Below, in pieces: positions 24,462-33,666 of a stretch of DNA of 64,000 nt. Made by a program: the position numbers and the translations under genes. Position 1 is the first letter of the stretch; every line of letters starts with the position of its first letter. This DNA is from JAHEME01 sp034435035 (GTDB taxonomy: Bacteria; Chloroflexota; Anaerolineae; Aggregatilineales; UBA3940), in NCBI GenBank assembly GCA_034435035.1, contig DAOTXW010000040.1:62001-126000 (forward strand), given 5' to 3'. The notes beneath the pieces are model-generated. The model had not been told where the DNA came from. It did not search any database and saw only the letters and a list, made by a program, of their open reading frames with translations.

Positions 24462-26156
24462 GTGAATCCTATAGGCGCTTTCACCTTTGTCCTGCACAGT
24501 CACCTTCCCTATGCGCGGATGGCCGGACGCTGGCCCCATGGTGAGGAATGGATTCACGAGGCTGCTGCGGAGACCTATATTCCCCTGCTCAATGCTCTGT
24601 ACGATCTGCACGAGGCGGGTGTTGCCTATCAAGCCACTATTGGTCTGACTCCGATTCTCGTTGAGCAGCTCAGCGATCCCGATGTGCTTGACAATCTTGA
24701 TGCGTACCTGGACGAGAAGATCGCCTCGGCCAGCGCAGATATTGCGCGCTTTGAAAAGCTGACACCGCCCGATCTCCACATGGCATATCTGGCCCGGTGG
24801 TACACGGGCTGGTTTGAGGATGTCAAGCGCAGTGTTGACACCCGCTTTGGACGGGACCTGATCGGGGCGTTCCGCAGGCTCCAGGATGCCGGGCGCATTG
24901 AGATCACTACCTCGGCGGCCACTCACGGCTATCTGCCGCTGCTCAGCCGGGACTCTTCGATCTATGGGCAGATCAAAACCGGCGTCGAGGCCTATCGGCA
25001 CCATTTTGGCCGTGCGCCGCGCGGCATCTGGCTGCCTGAATGCGCCTATCGCCCCGCTTACGTAGATGATGCGGGCCGGCTCCGGCCTGGTCTGGAGCAG
25101 TTCCTGCATGAACTGGGGATCGAGGTCTTCTTCAGCGAGACTCATACCATTGAAGGTGGCCAGCCGGTCGGCGTGGCTGCCGGTGACGCAATTGGCCCTT
25201 ATGGTGAGGTTAAGCGCCGGTATGTGATCCCGGTTCAAGCAGCGATTCCGCGCCGGGAGGCCTCAACCTTCAAGCCCTATTATGTATCGGATACGGCTGG
25301 CGGGCCGAATGCGCCGCAGCATTCCGGCGTGGCCGTGATCGGAAGGGACAATCGCACCGGGATGCAGGTGTGGTCGGCGGACTGGGGCTACCCGGGTGAC
25401 TATGATTACCGGGAGTTTCATAAGAAGGATGGGATCTCAGGTATGCAGTACTGGCGCGTGACCGGTGCAAGGGTGGACCTGGGTTTCAAAGATGCCTATC
25501 ATCCCGACTGGGCGATGAGTAAGGTCTCTGAGCATGCCCGCCACTTTGCCTGGCTGGTCGCGGATCGCCTGAAGCAGTACCACAATGAGACGGGCGGCTA
25601 TGGGCTGATCGCATCCAACTATGACACGGAACTGTTCGGCCACTGGTGGTTTGAAGGGATCGAGTGGATCAAGCAGGTGCTGATGCTGCTGGCCGAAGAT
25701 CCGGCCGTGGAGCTGGTGACCGCCAGCGGCTTTGTGGAGCGCCACCCCCCTGCCGAGGTGCTCCATATCCCGGAAAGCTCGTGGGGGATGGGCGGCAATC
25801 ACTGGACGTGGGATAACCACGATACGCACTGGATGTGGGCGCCAATCCATGCGGCGGAAGCACGCATGGAAGCTCTGGCGGCGCGCTTCGTGGATCCCTC
25901 GGAGGATGAGCGGGCTGTGCTTAACCAGGCTGCACGTGAGCTGCTACTGCTGCAGTCCAGTGACTGGCCGTTTCTGGTCACAACCGGCCAGGCGCGGGAG
26001 TACGCCATCCGCCGATTCACCCGGCATGTCGAGCGCTTCGAAGCGCTGGCTGCAGGATTGGAAACCGGGCAGCCTGATCGCCGGATGGCGGACGAGCTGT
26101 ATGAGGTGGATAAGATCTATCCGGATATCGACTATCGCTGGTTCCGCCCACGCTGA
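24462..26156 (+). CDS. GH57 1,4-alpha-glucan branching enzyme
   Basis: A 564-residue GH57 enzyme of the Thermus/Thermococcus branching-enzyme type, which makes alpha-1,6 branches in glycogen. The N-terminus has the HSHLPY motif, the nucleophile is E193 in GIWLPECAYRP, the acid/base is D388 in NYDTELFGHWW, and the WGMGGNHWTWDNHDTHWMW segment (tryptophan-rich, given by its residues) is typical of GH57 branching enzymes. It starts with GTG after GAAAGG. It is the first gene of a polyglucan cluster and its stop is 17 bases from glgA. It takes the place of the usual GH13 GlgB, which is not seen here. Confidence 0.9.
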   Translation: MNPIGAFTFVLHSHLPYARMAGRWPHGEEWIHEAAAETYIPLLNALYDLHEAGVAYQATIGLTPILVEQLSDPDVLDNLDAYLDEKIASASADIARFEKLTPPDLHMAYLARWYTGWFEDVKRSVDTRFGRDLIGAFRRLQDAGRIEITTSAATHGYLPLLSRDSSIYGQIKTGVEAYRHHFGRAPRGIWLPECAYRPAYVDDAGRLRPGLEQFLHELGIEVFFSETHTIEGGQPVGVAAGDAIGPYGEVKRRYVIPVQAAIPRREASTFKPYYVSDTAGGPNAPQHSGVAVIGRDNRTGMQVWSADWGYPGDYDYREFHKKDGISGMQYWRVTGARVDLGFKDAYHPDWAMSKVSEHARHFAWLVADRLKQYHNETGGYGLIASNYDTELFGHWWFEGIEWIKQVLMLLAEDPAVELVTASGFVERHPPAEVLHIPESSWGMGGNHWTWDNHDTHWMWAPIHAAEARMEALAARFVDPSEDERAVLNQAARELLLLQSSDWPFLVTTGQAREYAIRRFTRHVERFEALAAGLETGQPDRRMADELYEVDKIYPDIDYRWFRPR

Positions 26157-26173
26157 GTCCGGGTTTGCCTGCC

Positions 26174-27625
26174 ATGAATGTGCTTTTCCTGGCTGCGGAG
26201 TGTGCGCCGTTTGTTAAAGTCGGCGGCTTGGGGGATGTCGTTGGGACGCTGCCCCAGGTGCTCAATCGGCTGGGCGGCCATGATGTGCGCGTGATGATCC
26301 CGCATCACGGGGTCATCCATGATTCACGCTACGGGATCCGCCTGCGGGAGACCGCACCCCTGATGTGGAATGGCGCGGAGACGCTGGTAGAAGTCAGCAC
26401 TGTCGAGCGTGAAGGCGTGCCGATCTACCTGCTGCGTGGCTGGCCGTTCTTTTCCTCCGACGAAACCTTCATCTACCACCTGGACGAAGGCATCGACGCC
26501 GGGCGGTTCCTCTTCTTCATTGGTGCTGCCCTTGACCTGACACGGCGGTTAGCAGCCCGTGAAGGGTGGCGGCCGGACCTGGTTCATATCCACGACTGGC
26601 ATACGGCATTGACTTCCTACCTGCTGGAACGCCCGTACGCAGATGATCCGGTCATAGGGCGTCTGCCGACCGTGCTCTCGATTCACAACATGATGTATCA
26701 GGGATGGGGCATCGGCTGGCACATTGCCCGGGCCGGGCTGCCGCCAGTCGATCATCCTCTGCTGCGGGCCATGGGCCGCAGCGACAACGCCCTGGCCATC
26801 GGGATCGCGTACAGCACCATGCTCAGCACTGTCAGCCCGACCTATGCTCACGAGATCACTACGATGGAGGGAGGCTATGGGCTGGACGGGCTGGTCCATG
26901 CCAGACTCCAGCGCCTGGTCGGTGTCCTGAATGGCATTGACATGATCCGCTGGAACCCGGCCACAAGCAGCGCGGTAGCTGTGCCCTATGATCTGGATAC
27001 CCTGGCCCGACGGGCCGGCAATAAACCTGCCCTCCAGGCTGCGGTAGGGCTGCCTGTGCGGCCAGAGGTGCCGCTGGCGGGTGCAGTCACGCGGCTGGTG
27101 GAGCAAAAAGGGATTGATATCCTGATACCGGCAATTCGCCATGTGCTGGGCAGCCGCGACATGCAGTTTGTCGTGCTGGGAACCGGAATGCCGCATTTCG
27201 AAGCCCGGATGCTGGCGCTCCAGCAAGAATATCCGGACCGGGTGTCGGTTCAACTGACATTTAACGAGCCGCTGTCTGAGTTGATCTACGCCGGGGCTGA
27301 TCTGTTCCTGATGCCCTCTCTATTTGAGCCTTGCGGAATCGGGCAGATGATCGCCATGCGATATGGCTGCCTGCCACTGGTGCGGCATGTTGGCGGGCTG
27401 GCTGACACAGTCGATGCGGACACCGGGTTTACCTTCGCGGCTTACGAGGCGGGGGCTCTCATCGGGGCCCTCTGGCAGGCGATGGATGTCTACGAGGGCG
27501 ACAAAACAAGCTGGGAGAGCATCCAGCGGCAGGCTATGGTCCGTGATTTCTCTTGGGAAACGTCGGCGCGTCGCTATCTGAGTCTGTATGAGCAGGCTGT
27601 TGCACTCCAACGTCAGTATGCGTGA
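26174..27625 (+). CDS. glgA: Glycogen synthase (GT5, ADP-glucose type)
   Basis: A 483-residue GT-B glycosyltransferase that extends alpha-1,4-glucan from ADP-glucose. The N-terminus MNVLFLAAECAPFVKVGGLGDV has the KVGGLGDV substrate loop, IHDWHTALTSYLL and SIHNMMYQG are conserved GT5 segments, and the C-terminal domain has VTRLVEQKGIDIL, MPSLFEPCGIGQM and the GGLADTV motif. The ATG at 26174 is preferred over an in-frame TTG nine bases upstream. It lies between the branching enzyme and glgC with short gaps, so the three make one synthesis unit. Confidence 0.95.
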   Translation: MNVLFLAAECAPFVKVGGLGDVVGTLPQVLNRLGGHDVRVMIPHHGVIHDSRYGIRLRETAPLMWNGAETLVEVSTVEREGVPIYLLRGWPFFSSDETFIYHLDEGIDAGRFLFFIGAALDLTRRLAAREGWRPDLVHIHDWHTALTSYLLERPYADDPVIGRLPTVLSIHNMMYQGWGIGWHIARAGLPPVDHPLLRAMGRSDNALAIGIAYSTMLSTVSPTYAHEITTMEGGYGLDGLVHARLQRLVGVLNGIDMIRWNPATSSAVAVPYDLDTLARRAGNKPALQAAVGLPVRPEVPLAGAVTRLVEQKGIDILIPAIRHVLGSRDMQFVVLGTGMPHFEARMLALQQEYPDRVSVQLTFNEPLSELIYAGADLFLMPSLFEPCGIGQMIAMRYGCLPLVRHVGGLADTVDADTGFTFAAYEAGALIGALWQAMDVYEGDKTSWESIQRQAMVRDFSWETSARRYLSLYEQAVALQRQYA

Positions 27626-27643
27626 TCGGGAGGCTAGACGCTC

Positions 27644-28906
27644 ATGAAGGTACGCGCGGTTATTCTGGCTGGTGGCGAAGGGACACGCCTGAAGGTGCTC
27701 ACACGCAAGCGTGCCAAGCCGGCTGTCCCCTTTGCCGGCAAGTACAGGATCATCGACTTCACACTCTCCAACTGCGTCAACTCAGGGATTTTCGACATTA
27801 TGATCCTGACGCAGTATCGTCCCCACTCGCTTAATGAGCATATCGCCAACGGCCGCCCCTGGGATCTGGATCGCACCTTCAGCGGGGGGGTGCAGTTGCT
27901 CCAGCCGTTCATTGGCCGAGAAGTCTCAGACTGGTATGCCGGGACGGCTGACGCGGTCTATCAGAACATCAATTTCATCCGCCAGCGGGACCCGGATCTC
28001 ATCCTGATTCTGTCCGGTGATCATGTGTATGAGATGGACTATGAACGGTTGATTACCTTTCATCAGGAACACGACGCTGATGCGACGGTCTGCACGATAC
28101 GCGTGCCCATAGAAGAAGCATCACGCTATGGCATCATGACGATCGACGACCGCTACCGGGTCACTGACTTTGTTGAGAAGCCCTCAACTCCCCCCGGTAA
28201 TCTGGCATCAATGGGCGTTTACCTCTTCCGGCTGGAAGTCCTTGACCGGCTGCTGCGAGCCGATGCGGCCCGCAGCACCTCGTCGCATGACTTTGGCAAG
28301 GACATCATCCCCCGGATGATTGAGGATCAAATGCGGGTCTTTGCCTATCCTTTCGCCGGTTACTGGGTCGATGTGGGGACGGTGGATGCCTACTGGGAAA
28401 CGCATATGGATCTGGTGGCACACCCGCCCGCTCTCGATCTCACCGACCGGTCCTGGATCATTCACACCCGCAGCGAGGAACGGCCCCCGGTGCGCATTGA
28501 AGCAGGGGCGCAGTGCATCGACAGCTTGATCACCGATGGTTCAGTGATTGCAGGCGGGGCAATAGTGGAGCGATCAATTCTTTCACCGGGCGTTTACGTT
28601 GGCCCGGATGCAGTCGTGCGGGAGTCCATTATTCTGACAGACTCGTATATCGAGGCGGGCGCTGTCGTTGAGCGGGCCATCATTGACAAGAACTGCGTGA
28701 TCGGCCACAAGGCGCGCGTCGGGCAGATCGTGGAGGGTGCTGCGGAACTCGGCATTGTCATGGTAGGCAAGAATACGCATCTGCCGACCGGCATTGTTGT
28801 CGGGCGTGGGGCGACCCTTGGTTCCGATCTGCGCAACGAGAATTTCCCGGACCCTGTGATTCCGGAGAATGCCTACATCCATTCGATGCAGCATGAGGAT
28901 TACTGA
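27644..28906 (+). CDS. glgC: Glucose-1-phosphate adenylyltransferase
   Basis: A 420-residue ADP-glucose pyrophosphorylase, the committed step of glycogen synthesis. It has the nucleotide loop GGEGTRL near residue 11, KPAVPFAGKYRIIDF, the GTADAVYQN and SGDHVYEMDY active-site segments, VEKPSTPPG, and a C-terminal left-handed beta-helix (VERSILSPGVYVGPDAVV repeats) used for oligomerisation and allostery. The ATG is 18 bases after glgA, following GGGAGG. Length matches single-subunit bacterial GlgC. Confidence 0.95.
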   Translation: MKVRAVILAGGEGTRLKVLTRKRAKPAVPFAGKYRIIDFTLSNCVNSGIFDIMILTQYRPHSLNEHIANGRPWDLDRTFSGGVQLLQPFIGREVSDWYAGTADAVYQNINFIRQRDPDLILILSGDHVYEMDYERLITFHQEHDADATVCTIRVPIEEASRYGIMTIDDRYRVTDFVEKPSTPPGNLASMGVYLFRLEVLDRLLRADAARSTSSHDFGKDIIPRMIEDQMRVFAYPFAGYWVDVGTVDAYWETHMDLVAHPPALDLTDRSWIIHTRSEERPPVRIEAGAQCIDSLITDGSVIAGGAIVERSILSPGVYVGPDAVVRESIILTDSYIEAGAVVERAIIDKNCVIGHKARVGQIVEGAAELGIVMVGKNTHLPTGIVVGRGATLGSDLRNENFPDPVIPENAYIHSMQHEDY

Positions 28907-28923
28907 TCCCGTCACCCTGGCTG

Positions 28924-28952
28924 TTGCCGTTGCGTTGTACCTGCGTTAGTCT
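28924..28952 (+). promoter_or_regulatory. Internal promoter before the GH57 glucanotransferase
   Basis: TTGCCG (28924-28929), 17 bases and TAGTCT (28947-28952). It would let the last two GH57 genes be transcribed separately from glgC. Confidence 0.4.
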
Positions 28953-29005
28953 AAGAGTGCGGCATATCGCTAACTCCAGTTCACCAAGGGATAGCATCAG
29001 CGCGA

Positions 29006-31189
29006 ATGACACCCAAAATATATCTGTCTCTGGCAATCCATAACCATCAGCCTGTGGGGAACTTCGGCTGGGTTTTTGAAGAGGCCTATGAAAAATCGTA
29101 CCTCCCTATGGTGGAGTGTCTGGAGCGACATCCGGCGGTCCGGTTGGCGCTGCACTACACGGGCCCGCTGAGGGATTGGCTCCTGGTGCACAAACCGGAT
29201 TTCTTTCCGCGCATCCGCCTGCTGGTGGAGCGCGGGCAGGTCGAGATACTCAGCGGAGCCTACTATGAACCGGTGTTGGTCGCCCTGCCGGATGCTGACA
29301 AGGTGGGGCAGGTCCGCAAGCAGACCCGGTCGATTGTCGATGATTTCGGTTACGAGGCCTCTGGCATCTGGCTTGCTGAGCGGATCTGGGAGCCGCATCT
29401 CCCGCGGCCGTTGGCTGAGGCCGGGGTCAGCTATACCATCGTCGATGATACGCACTTCAAAAATGTGGGTTACCACGACAGCGACCTCTTCGGCTACTAC
29501 GTCACGGAAGAACAGGGCCGGGCGCTGAAGATATTCGCTACCTCCATGCAGCTGCGCTACTCGCTGCCGTGGAGCCCGGTAGAGAATGTGCTCACCTGGC
29601 TGAGGGAGCAGGCCGATGCAGAAGATGCGACCGGATTGTATCTGGGACGCGCGCGGGTTGCGGTCATGGGCGATGATGGCGAGAAGTTCGGGTTGTGGCC
29701 CGGTACTTACCAGCATGTGTGGCAGGATGGCTGGATGGATCAGTTCTTCACGGCCCTCACAGAGAACAACGATTGGGTCGGGACTATCCCCCCGGGGGAC
29801 TTTGCGCGTCAATATCCCAGTCTGGGTCGGGTCTATCTGCCCACCGCGTCCTATGACGAGATGGGTGAATGGGCGCTGCCGCCCGATGCGGCCTGGGAGC
29901 TGCCCCATCTGAAGCACAGGCTGATTGACGAGGGGCGCCAGGATATTGCTCGCTACATGCGGGGCGGTTTGTGGCGCAACTTCATGGTGAAATATCCGGA
30001 GGTCAACCAACTGCACAAAAAGGCGCTGTGGGTCAGTCGGAAAGTACATGCGATGCCGGAGGGGCCGCAGAAGGAGCAGGGGCTTGATCTGCTGTGGGCC
30101 GGGCAGTGTAACTGCGGCTACTGGCACGGCGTGTTTGGCGGCATCTATCTTTTTCATATCCGCACGGCTGACTATGAGAACCTGATCCGGGCCGAGAACC
30201 TCGCCGATGCCGAACGGCCGGGATCGTTTGCGCGTGCCGAAGTGGTTGACTTCGACCTCGACGCAATTGATGATGTGGTGATCACCACCGATCGGCACAG
30301 TCTGGTCTTCTCCGCGGACAAGGGCGGATCGCTGGTGGAGTGGGATTTCCGTCCTGCCGCCTATAATCTGATCAACGTGCTGACCCGCTACCGCGAGGGT
30401 TACCACCGCACTCTGTTGGAAGCTGCTGCGCGCGGCGAGATCATCACGCCAGACTCGCCGCCTCCCAGCTCAGGTGCGCCTGAGACCATTCACACGATGG
30501 TAGTGCGTGCGCGTGAGGCTAACCTGGAACAGAAGTTGTTTTATGACTGGCACCGCCGCACCAGCCTGCTGGATCATTTCCTCGGTGATGCGGCTACGCT
30601 GGACAGTTTCTACCGCGCGAACTACCCGGAGCAGGGTGACTTCACCAACCAGCTCTATCAGCACGCGATTGTCGAAGACGGCGAATCCGGGGTGACGGTG
30701 CGTCTGTGGCGAGATGGGCAGGTATGGCAGGGGCCAGTGCCGCTCCCGGTGCGGGTCGAGAAGGTAATTCGTGTGGCGGCGGGCAGCAACATCGTGCATG
30801 TCCGCTATCAGATCACCAATGGCGAGGCTGGCCTGCTGCATATGAGGTTCGGCGTCGAAACCAACTGGGGCTTTGCAGGTGGGGATGATATGCGCCACAC
30901 CTATCTGAGCCGTGGCTTCGGGCGCTATTCGCTGGCAGAGATCGCTGCCAGTGAAGAGGTGACAGACCTGTCACTGACCAGCGAACTGTGGGGCATTCGG
31001 GTTGATATCCAGGCGGATCTCCCTGCTTCGCTCTGGCACTTCCCGCTGGAGGGGGTGTCGGCCTCAGAGGCAGGCTTTGAGCGCAACTACCAGGGCACTA
31101 CCGCCATACTGTGGTGGCCGCTGAGGCTGGAACCAGGGGAAAGCTGGCATACCAGCCTGCAGTTTACGATTCATGATATGAAGAACTGA
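29006..31189 (+). CDS. GH57 4-alpha-glucanotransferase (amylomaltase type)
   Basis: A 727-residue GH57 enzyme of the Thermococcus 4-alpha-glucanotransferase group. IHNHQPVGNFGWVFE opens the barrel, the nucleophile is E125 in WLAERIWEP and the acid/base D224 in MGDDGEKFG. The C-terminal half is the beta-sandwich DUF1925/1926 region (GLLHMRFGVETNWGFAGGDD) typical of these enzymes. It transfers maltooligosaccharide segments between glucans and also yields glucose. It lies 100 bases after glgC and 40 before the third GH57 gene. No signal peptide is visible, so it acts on cytoplasmic storage glucan. Confidence 0.9.
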   Translation: MTPKIYLSLAIHNHQPVGNFGWVFEEAYEKSYLPMVECLERHPAVRLALHYTGPLRDWLLVHKPDFFPRIRLLVERGQVEILSGAYYEPVLVALPDADKVGQVRKQTRSIVDDFGYEASGIWLAERIWEPHLPRPLAEAGVSYTIVDDTHFKNVGYHDSDLFGYYVTEEQGRALKIFATSMQLRYSLPWSPVENVLTWLREQADAEDATGLYLGRARVAVMGDDGEKFGLWPGTYQHVWQDGWMDQFFTALTENNDWVGTIPPGDFARQYPSLGRVYLPTASYDEMGEWALPPDAAWELPHLKHRLIDEGRQDIARYMRGGLWRNFMVKYPEVNQLHKKALWVSRKVHAMPEGPQKEQGLDLLWAGQCNCGYWHGVFGGIYLFHIRTADYENLIRAENLADAERPGSFARAEVVDFDLDAIDDVVITTDRHSLVFSADKGGSLVEWDFRPAAYNLINVLTRYREGYHRTLLEAAARGEIITPDSPPPSSGAPETIHTMVVRAREANLEQKLFYDWHRRTSLLDHFLGDAATLDSFYRANYPEQGDFTNQLYQHAIVEDGESGVTVRLWRDGQVWQGPVPLPVRVEKVIRVAAGSNIVHVRYQITNGEAGLLHMRFGVETNWGFAGGDDMRHTYLSRGFGRYSLAEIAASEEVTDLSLTSELWGIRVDIQADLPASLWHFPLEGVSASEAGFERNYQGTTAILWWPLRLEPGESWHTSLQFTIHDMKN

Positions 31190-31228
31190 GCGATAGGAGA
31201 GCATCTCGCTTTCGTTGGCGAGTCGACT

Positions 31229-32626
31229 ATGCCAGGCCCACAATTCCTCAGTGTACACTGTCACTACTACCAGCCGCCGCGCGGCAACCCATTCAGCTCG
31301 CGGCCGCTCATAGAAGCCGACGCGGCGCCGCACCCTAACTGGAATGCCCGCATTACGGCTGAGTGCTACGAGCCCAATGGCGCGATAGGTAACTTCAGCG
31401 CAGTATCCTTCAACCTGGGCGAGACACTGGCCAGCTGGCTGGCTGAACATGCCCCGCAGACCTATCAATATTTTCTCAAGGCTGACGCGGACAACGTCAG
31501 CCGCTTCGGGGAGGGGAATGCCGTTGCCCAGCCGATGCATCACACGATCCTGCCTCTGTCACGCAGGCGCGACAAAGTAACGCAGGTGCGGTGGGGCAAG
31601 GCTTTCTTCAAGCATCGGTTTGGCAGGCAGTCAGCGGGTATCTGGCTGCCAGAGATGGCCTGCGATCTTGAGACTCTGGAAGTGCTGATCGAACAGGGAA
31701 TTGAGTGGACCATTCTCACCGAGCGTCAGGTGATCGGCAAGCCGGCTGGTGCCGGGCCTTACTGGATCCGGCTGCCCGGTGGCCAGCGCATCAAGGTATT
31801 TGTTCGCGACGAGGGTTTGTCCAATGATATTGCGTTCAATCTGGGGCACTTTGGCGGCGCCGGGCGCTGGGCGCGCCAGGTGCTGGTGCCGCGCAAGCGC
31901 GATGCCGGCCCGCTGACCCTCATTGCCACGGATGGCGAAACCTTCGGCCATCACTGGCCAGGTGAAGAGCAGTTCCTGCACTGGCTCATGACCTACGAGG
32001 CCCGGGCTGCAGGCTATGAGACGACCACCCTGGGCCGCTACCTGAAACAGGTGGAACCGCATGCCGAAGTGGAACTGTGTGAGAATACCTCGTGGAGCTG
32101 CGGGCATGGACTGGCGCGCTGGTCAACAGGTTGCAGTTGCACGCCGGGTGATTCCACCTGGAAAGGGGCGCTGCGCCGCGCGCTGGATAACCTGCGTGCG
32201 GAAGTAGATACCATCTATCTCCGTGAGGCGCATAACCTGGACATCGGCGATCCGGCTGAGCTGCGCGATGCTTATATTCGAGTTGTACTGGGGATCGTGC
32301 CGCGCGAGCAGTTCCTGAAGGAACAGGAGATTGACCTGCCAGCCGATCGAGGCGAGCGGCTTCTGAAGCTGGTCGAGGCGCAGTACTACCGCCAGGTGAT
32401 GTATGCCAGCTGTGCCTTCTTCTACCCGGAGCTGGATGCGCTCTCCACGCGCTATGGCATCGCCAATGCCGCCAACACGATCCGCCTGACCCGCGAAGCC
32501 ACCGGCGAAGACCTGACCCATGATTTCCGCCGCGATCTCGGCATCGCTGCCGGCCCCGCCCGCAAATCGGGCGAGATGCTGACCGGTGCGGAGATCTTCG
32601 ATGAGCTGGCAGGCGAGTTGATTTGA
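31229..32626 (+). CDS. GH57 family protein, DUF3536-like
   Basis: A 465-residue GH57 protein. SVHCHYYQPPRGNPF is the N-terminal histidine motif, the putative nucleophile is E142 in GIWLPEMACD and the acid/base D235 in ATDGETFGHHW. It then carries a helical region (ENTSWSCGHGLARW, EAQYYRQVMYASCAFFY) that I associate with the DUF3536 group. The catalytic pair is present, so it is probably an active glycoside hydrolase or transferase on alpha-glucan, but no member with a known reaction comes to mind. It ends the polyglucan cluster; the next gene is on the other strand. Confidence 0.82.
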   Translation: MPGPQFLSVHCHYYQPPRGNPFSSRPLIEADAAPHPNWNARITAECYEPNGAIGNFSAVSFNLGETLASWLAEHAPQTYQYFLKADADNVSRFGEGNAVAQPMHHTILPLSRRRDKVTQVRWGKAFFKHRFGRQSAGIWLPEMACDLETLEVLIEQGIEWTILTERQVIGKPAGAGPYWIRLPGGQRIKVFVRDEGLSNDIAFNLGHFGGAGRWARQVLVPRKRDAGPLTLIATDGETFGHHWPGEEQFLHWLMTYEARAAGYETTTLGRYLKQVEPHAEVELCENTSWSCGHGLARWSTGCSCTPGDSTWKGALRRALDNLRAEVDTIYLREAHNLDIGDPAELRDAYIRVVLGIVPREQFLKEQEIDLPADRGERLLKLVEAQYYRQVMYASCAFFYPELDALSTRYGIANAANTIRLTREATGEDLTHDFRRDLGIAAGPARKSGEMLTGAEIFDELAGELI

Positions 32627-32653
32627 TCGAAGGCCCTGCTTTGCCCGGTGAGA

Positions 32654-33544
32654 CTACCCACCAGGGCGGCGGAAGATCTGAAGCAGCGGGATGCGGGCCA
32701 GCAGCGGCGAATCGGCCACATCGTTCGGCCCCTGAGGCGCAAACACCATCGTGTAGGGGTGTGTGAAGTCGATCGTCAGCGGGGCGCCATCGGATGGGTG
32801 GCGCCCCAGATCGGCGGGGCGAAGATGTGCATGGGGCGTAGGGGCAAGCCGATTATGCGCACCGCTTGCCAGCACGGTGAAATCCACAGGCGTCCATTGA
32901 TCGCCCACATAGACGCCCAGAACCGTGTAGTAGGGCGTCCCACTCATGAAGCCCGCGCGCCAGTCACTGTTGGCCCGGTGATAGACGGTGGGATCCTGGT
33001 AGTACATACCGAAAACCGCGACACGCTCACGAGGCACGCCGAGCATCAGCAGCAGGGTGGCGGCACTGAAACTGGCCGTCATGTGGTGTGGAAAGACCAG
33101 AGAGTCCCACGCCCGATGAATTTCGGCAACTGCGGCGAAGGCCACCGGGGGCACGGTGGCGCCATGCTTCTGGCTGAGCGCCTCGGCCACGCGGCTGATC
33201 ACGTCTCTGGCCCGTGTGCGTGCCTCGGGATGGGCAAGACTCGCCAGCCGGTGAATACGCCGCACGGCGTCCCAGATGTGCTGGTCGTTGTCGATCCGGC
33301 GCGGGCGGCCGGTATAGCTTTCGCCAAAGGCAGCGCGCGCCGCCAGATGCATGGCGGTAGTCGGCTCCCAGACATGGTAGTACAGCCCTGCTTCGTCCTC
33401 GACCGGCCAGTGTGCGACGACATAAGCATAGCGGTCGTCTGCGGGCCTCACCAGTACGGGGAAGTCAAGCTCTACCAGCCCTTTGGCGTGCAAATAGGCA
33501 ACTCGACCGGTGTGAAGCGTCTGTTCGAGGAATCGGCGTGCCAT
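32654..33544 (-). CDS. Hypothetical protein of unknown family
   Basis: A soluble protein of about 296 residues that I do not recognise. It opens with a beta-rich part (GLVELDFPVLVRPADDRYAYVV), then a helical segment with GRPRRIDNDQHIWDAVRRIHRL, EIHRAWDSLVFPHHMTASFSAATLLLMLG, and a late region with PTPHAHLRPADLG, giving several conserved-looking histidines and aspartates that could bind metal. No signal peptide is seen. The ATG at 33544 follows GAGGG; a longer start at 33613 would overlap the -10 element. It is convergent with the GH57 cluster (27-base gap). Confidence 0.65.
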   Translation of the reverse strand: MARRFLEQTLHTGRVAYLHAKGLVELDFPVLVRPADDRYAYVVAHWPVEDEAGLYYHVWEPTTAMHLAARAAFGESYTGRPRRIDNDQHIWDAVRRIHRLASLAHPEARTRARDVISRVAEALSQKHGATVPPVAFAAVAEIHRAWDSLVFPHHMTASFSAATLLLMLGVPRERVAVFGMYYQDPTVYHRANSDWRAGFMSGTPYYTVLGVYVGDQWTPVDFTVLASGAHNRLAPTPHAHLRPADLGRHPSDGAPLTIDFTHPYTMVFAPQGPNDVADSPLLARIPLLQIFRRPGG

Positions 33545-33612
33545 GCAGGTTTCCCTCGGTGGCTTAATGCAGGTGCACGATTGGGTTCGCTGGTAGAGTG
33601 ATGCTGCCCTCA

Positions 33613-33641
33613 ATTGTATAGCAACCCTGGCGCCGGGAGAA
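33613..33641 (-). promoter_or_regulatory. Candidate promoter of the hypothetical gene
   Basis: TACAAT (33618-33613, minus strand) with a weak TTCTCC 17 bases upstream. The predicted start is near 33606. Confidence 0.3.
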
Positions 33642-33666
33642 AAGCGGCATGCAGGGGCCTGTCTAT

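Noticed and set aside
24426..25238. A 270-codon minus-strand frame over the branching enzyme
   Set aside because: It overlaps the catalytic region of the GH57 gene and lacks a ribosome binding site or known motif.
28997..30406. A 469-codon open frame antisense to the GH57 glucanotransferase
   Set aside because: It lies entirely within a well-supported enzyme gene, has no family signature and is the kind of long antisense frame expected in GC-rich coding DNA.
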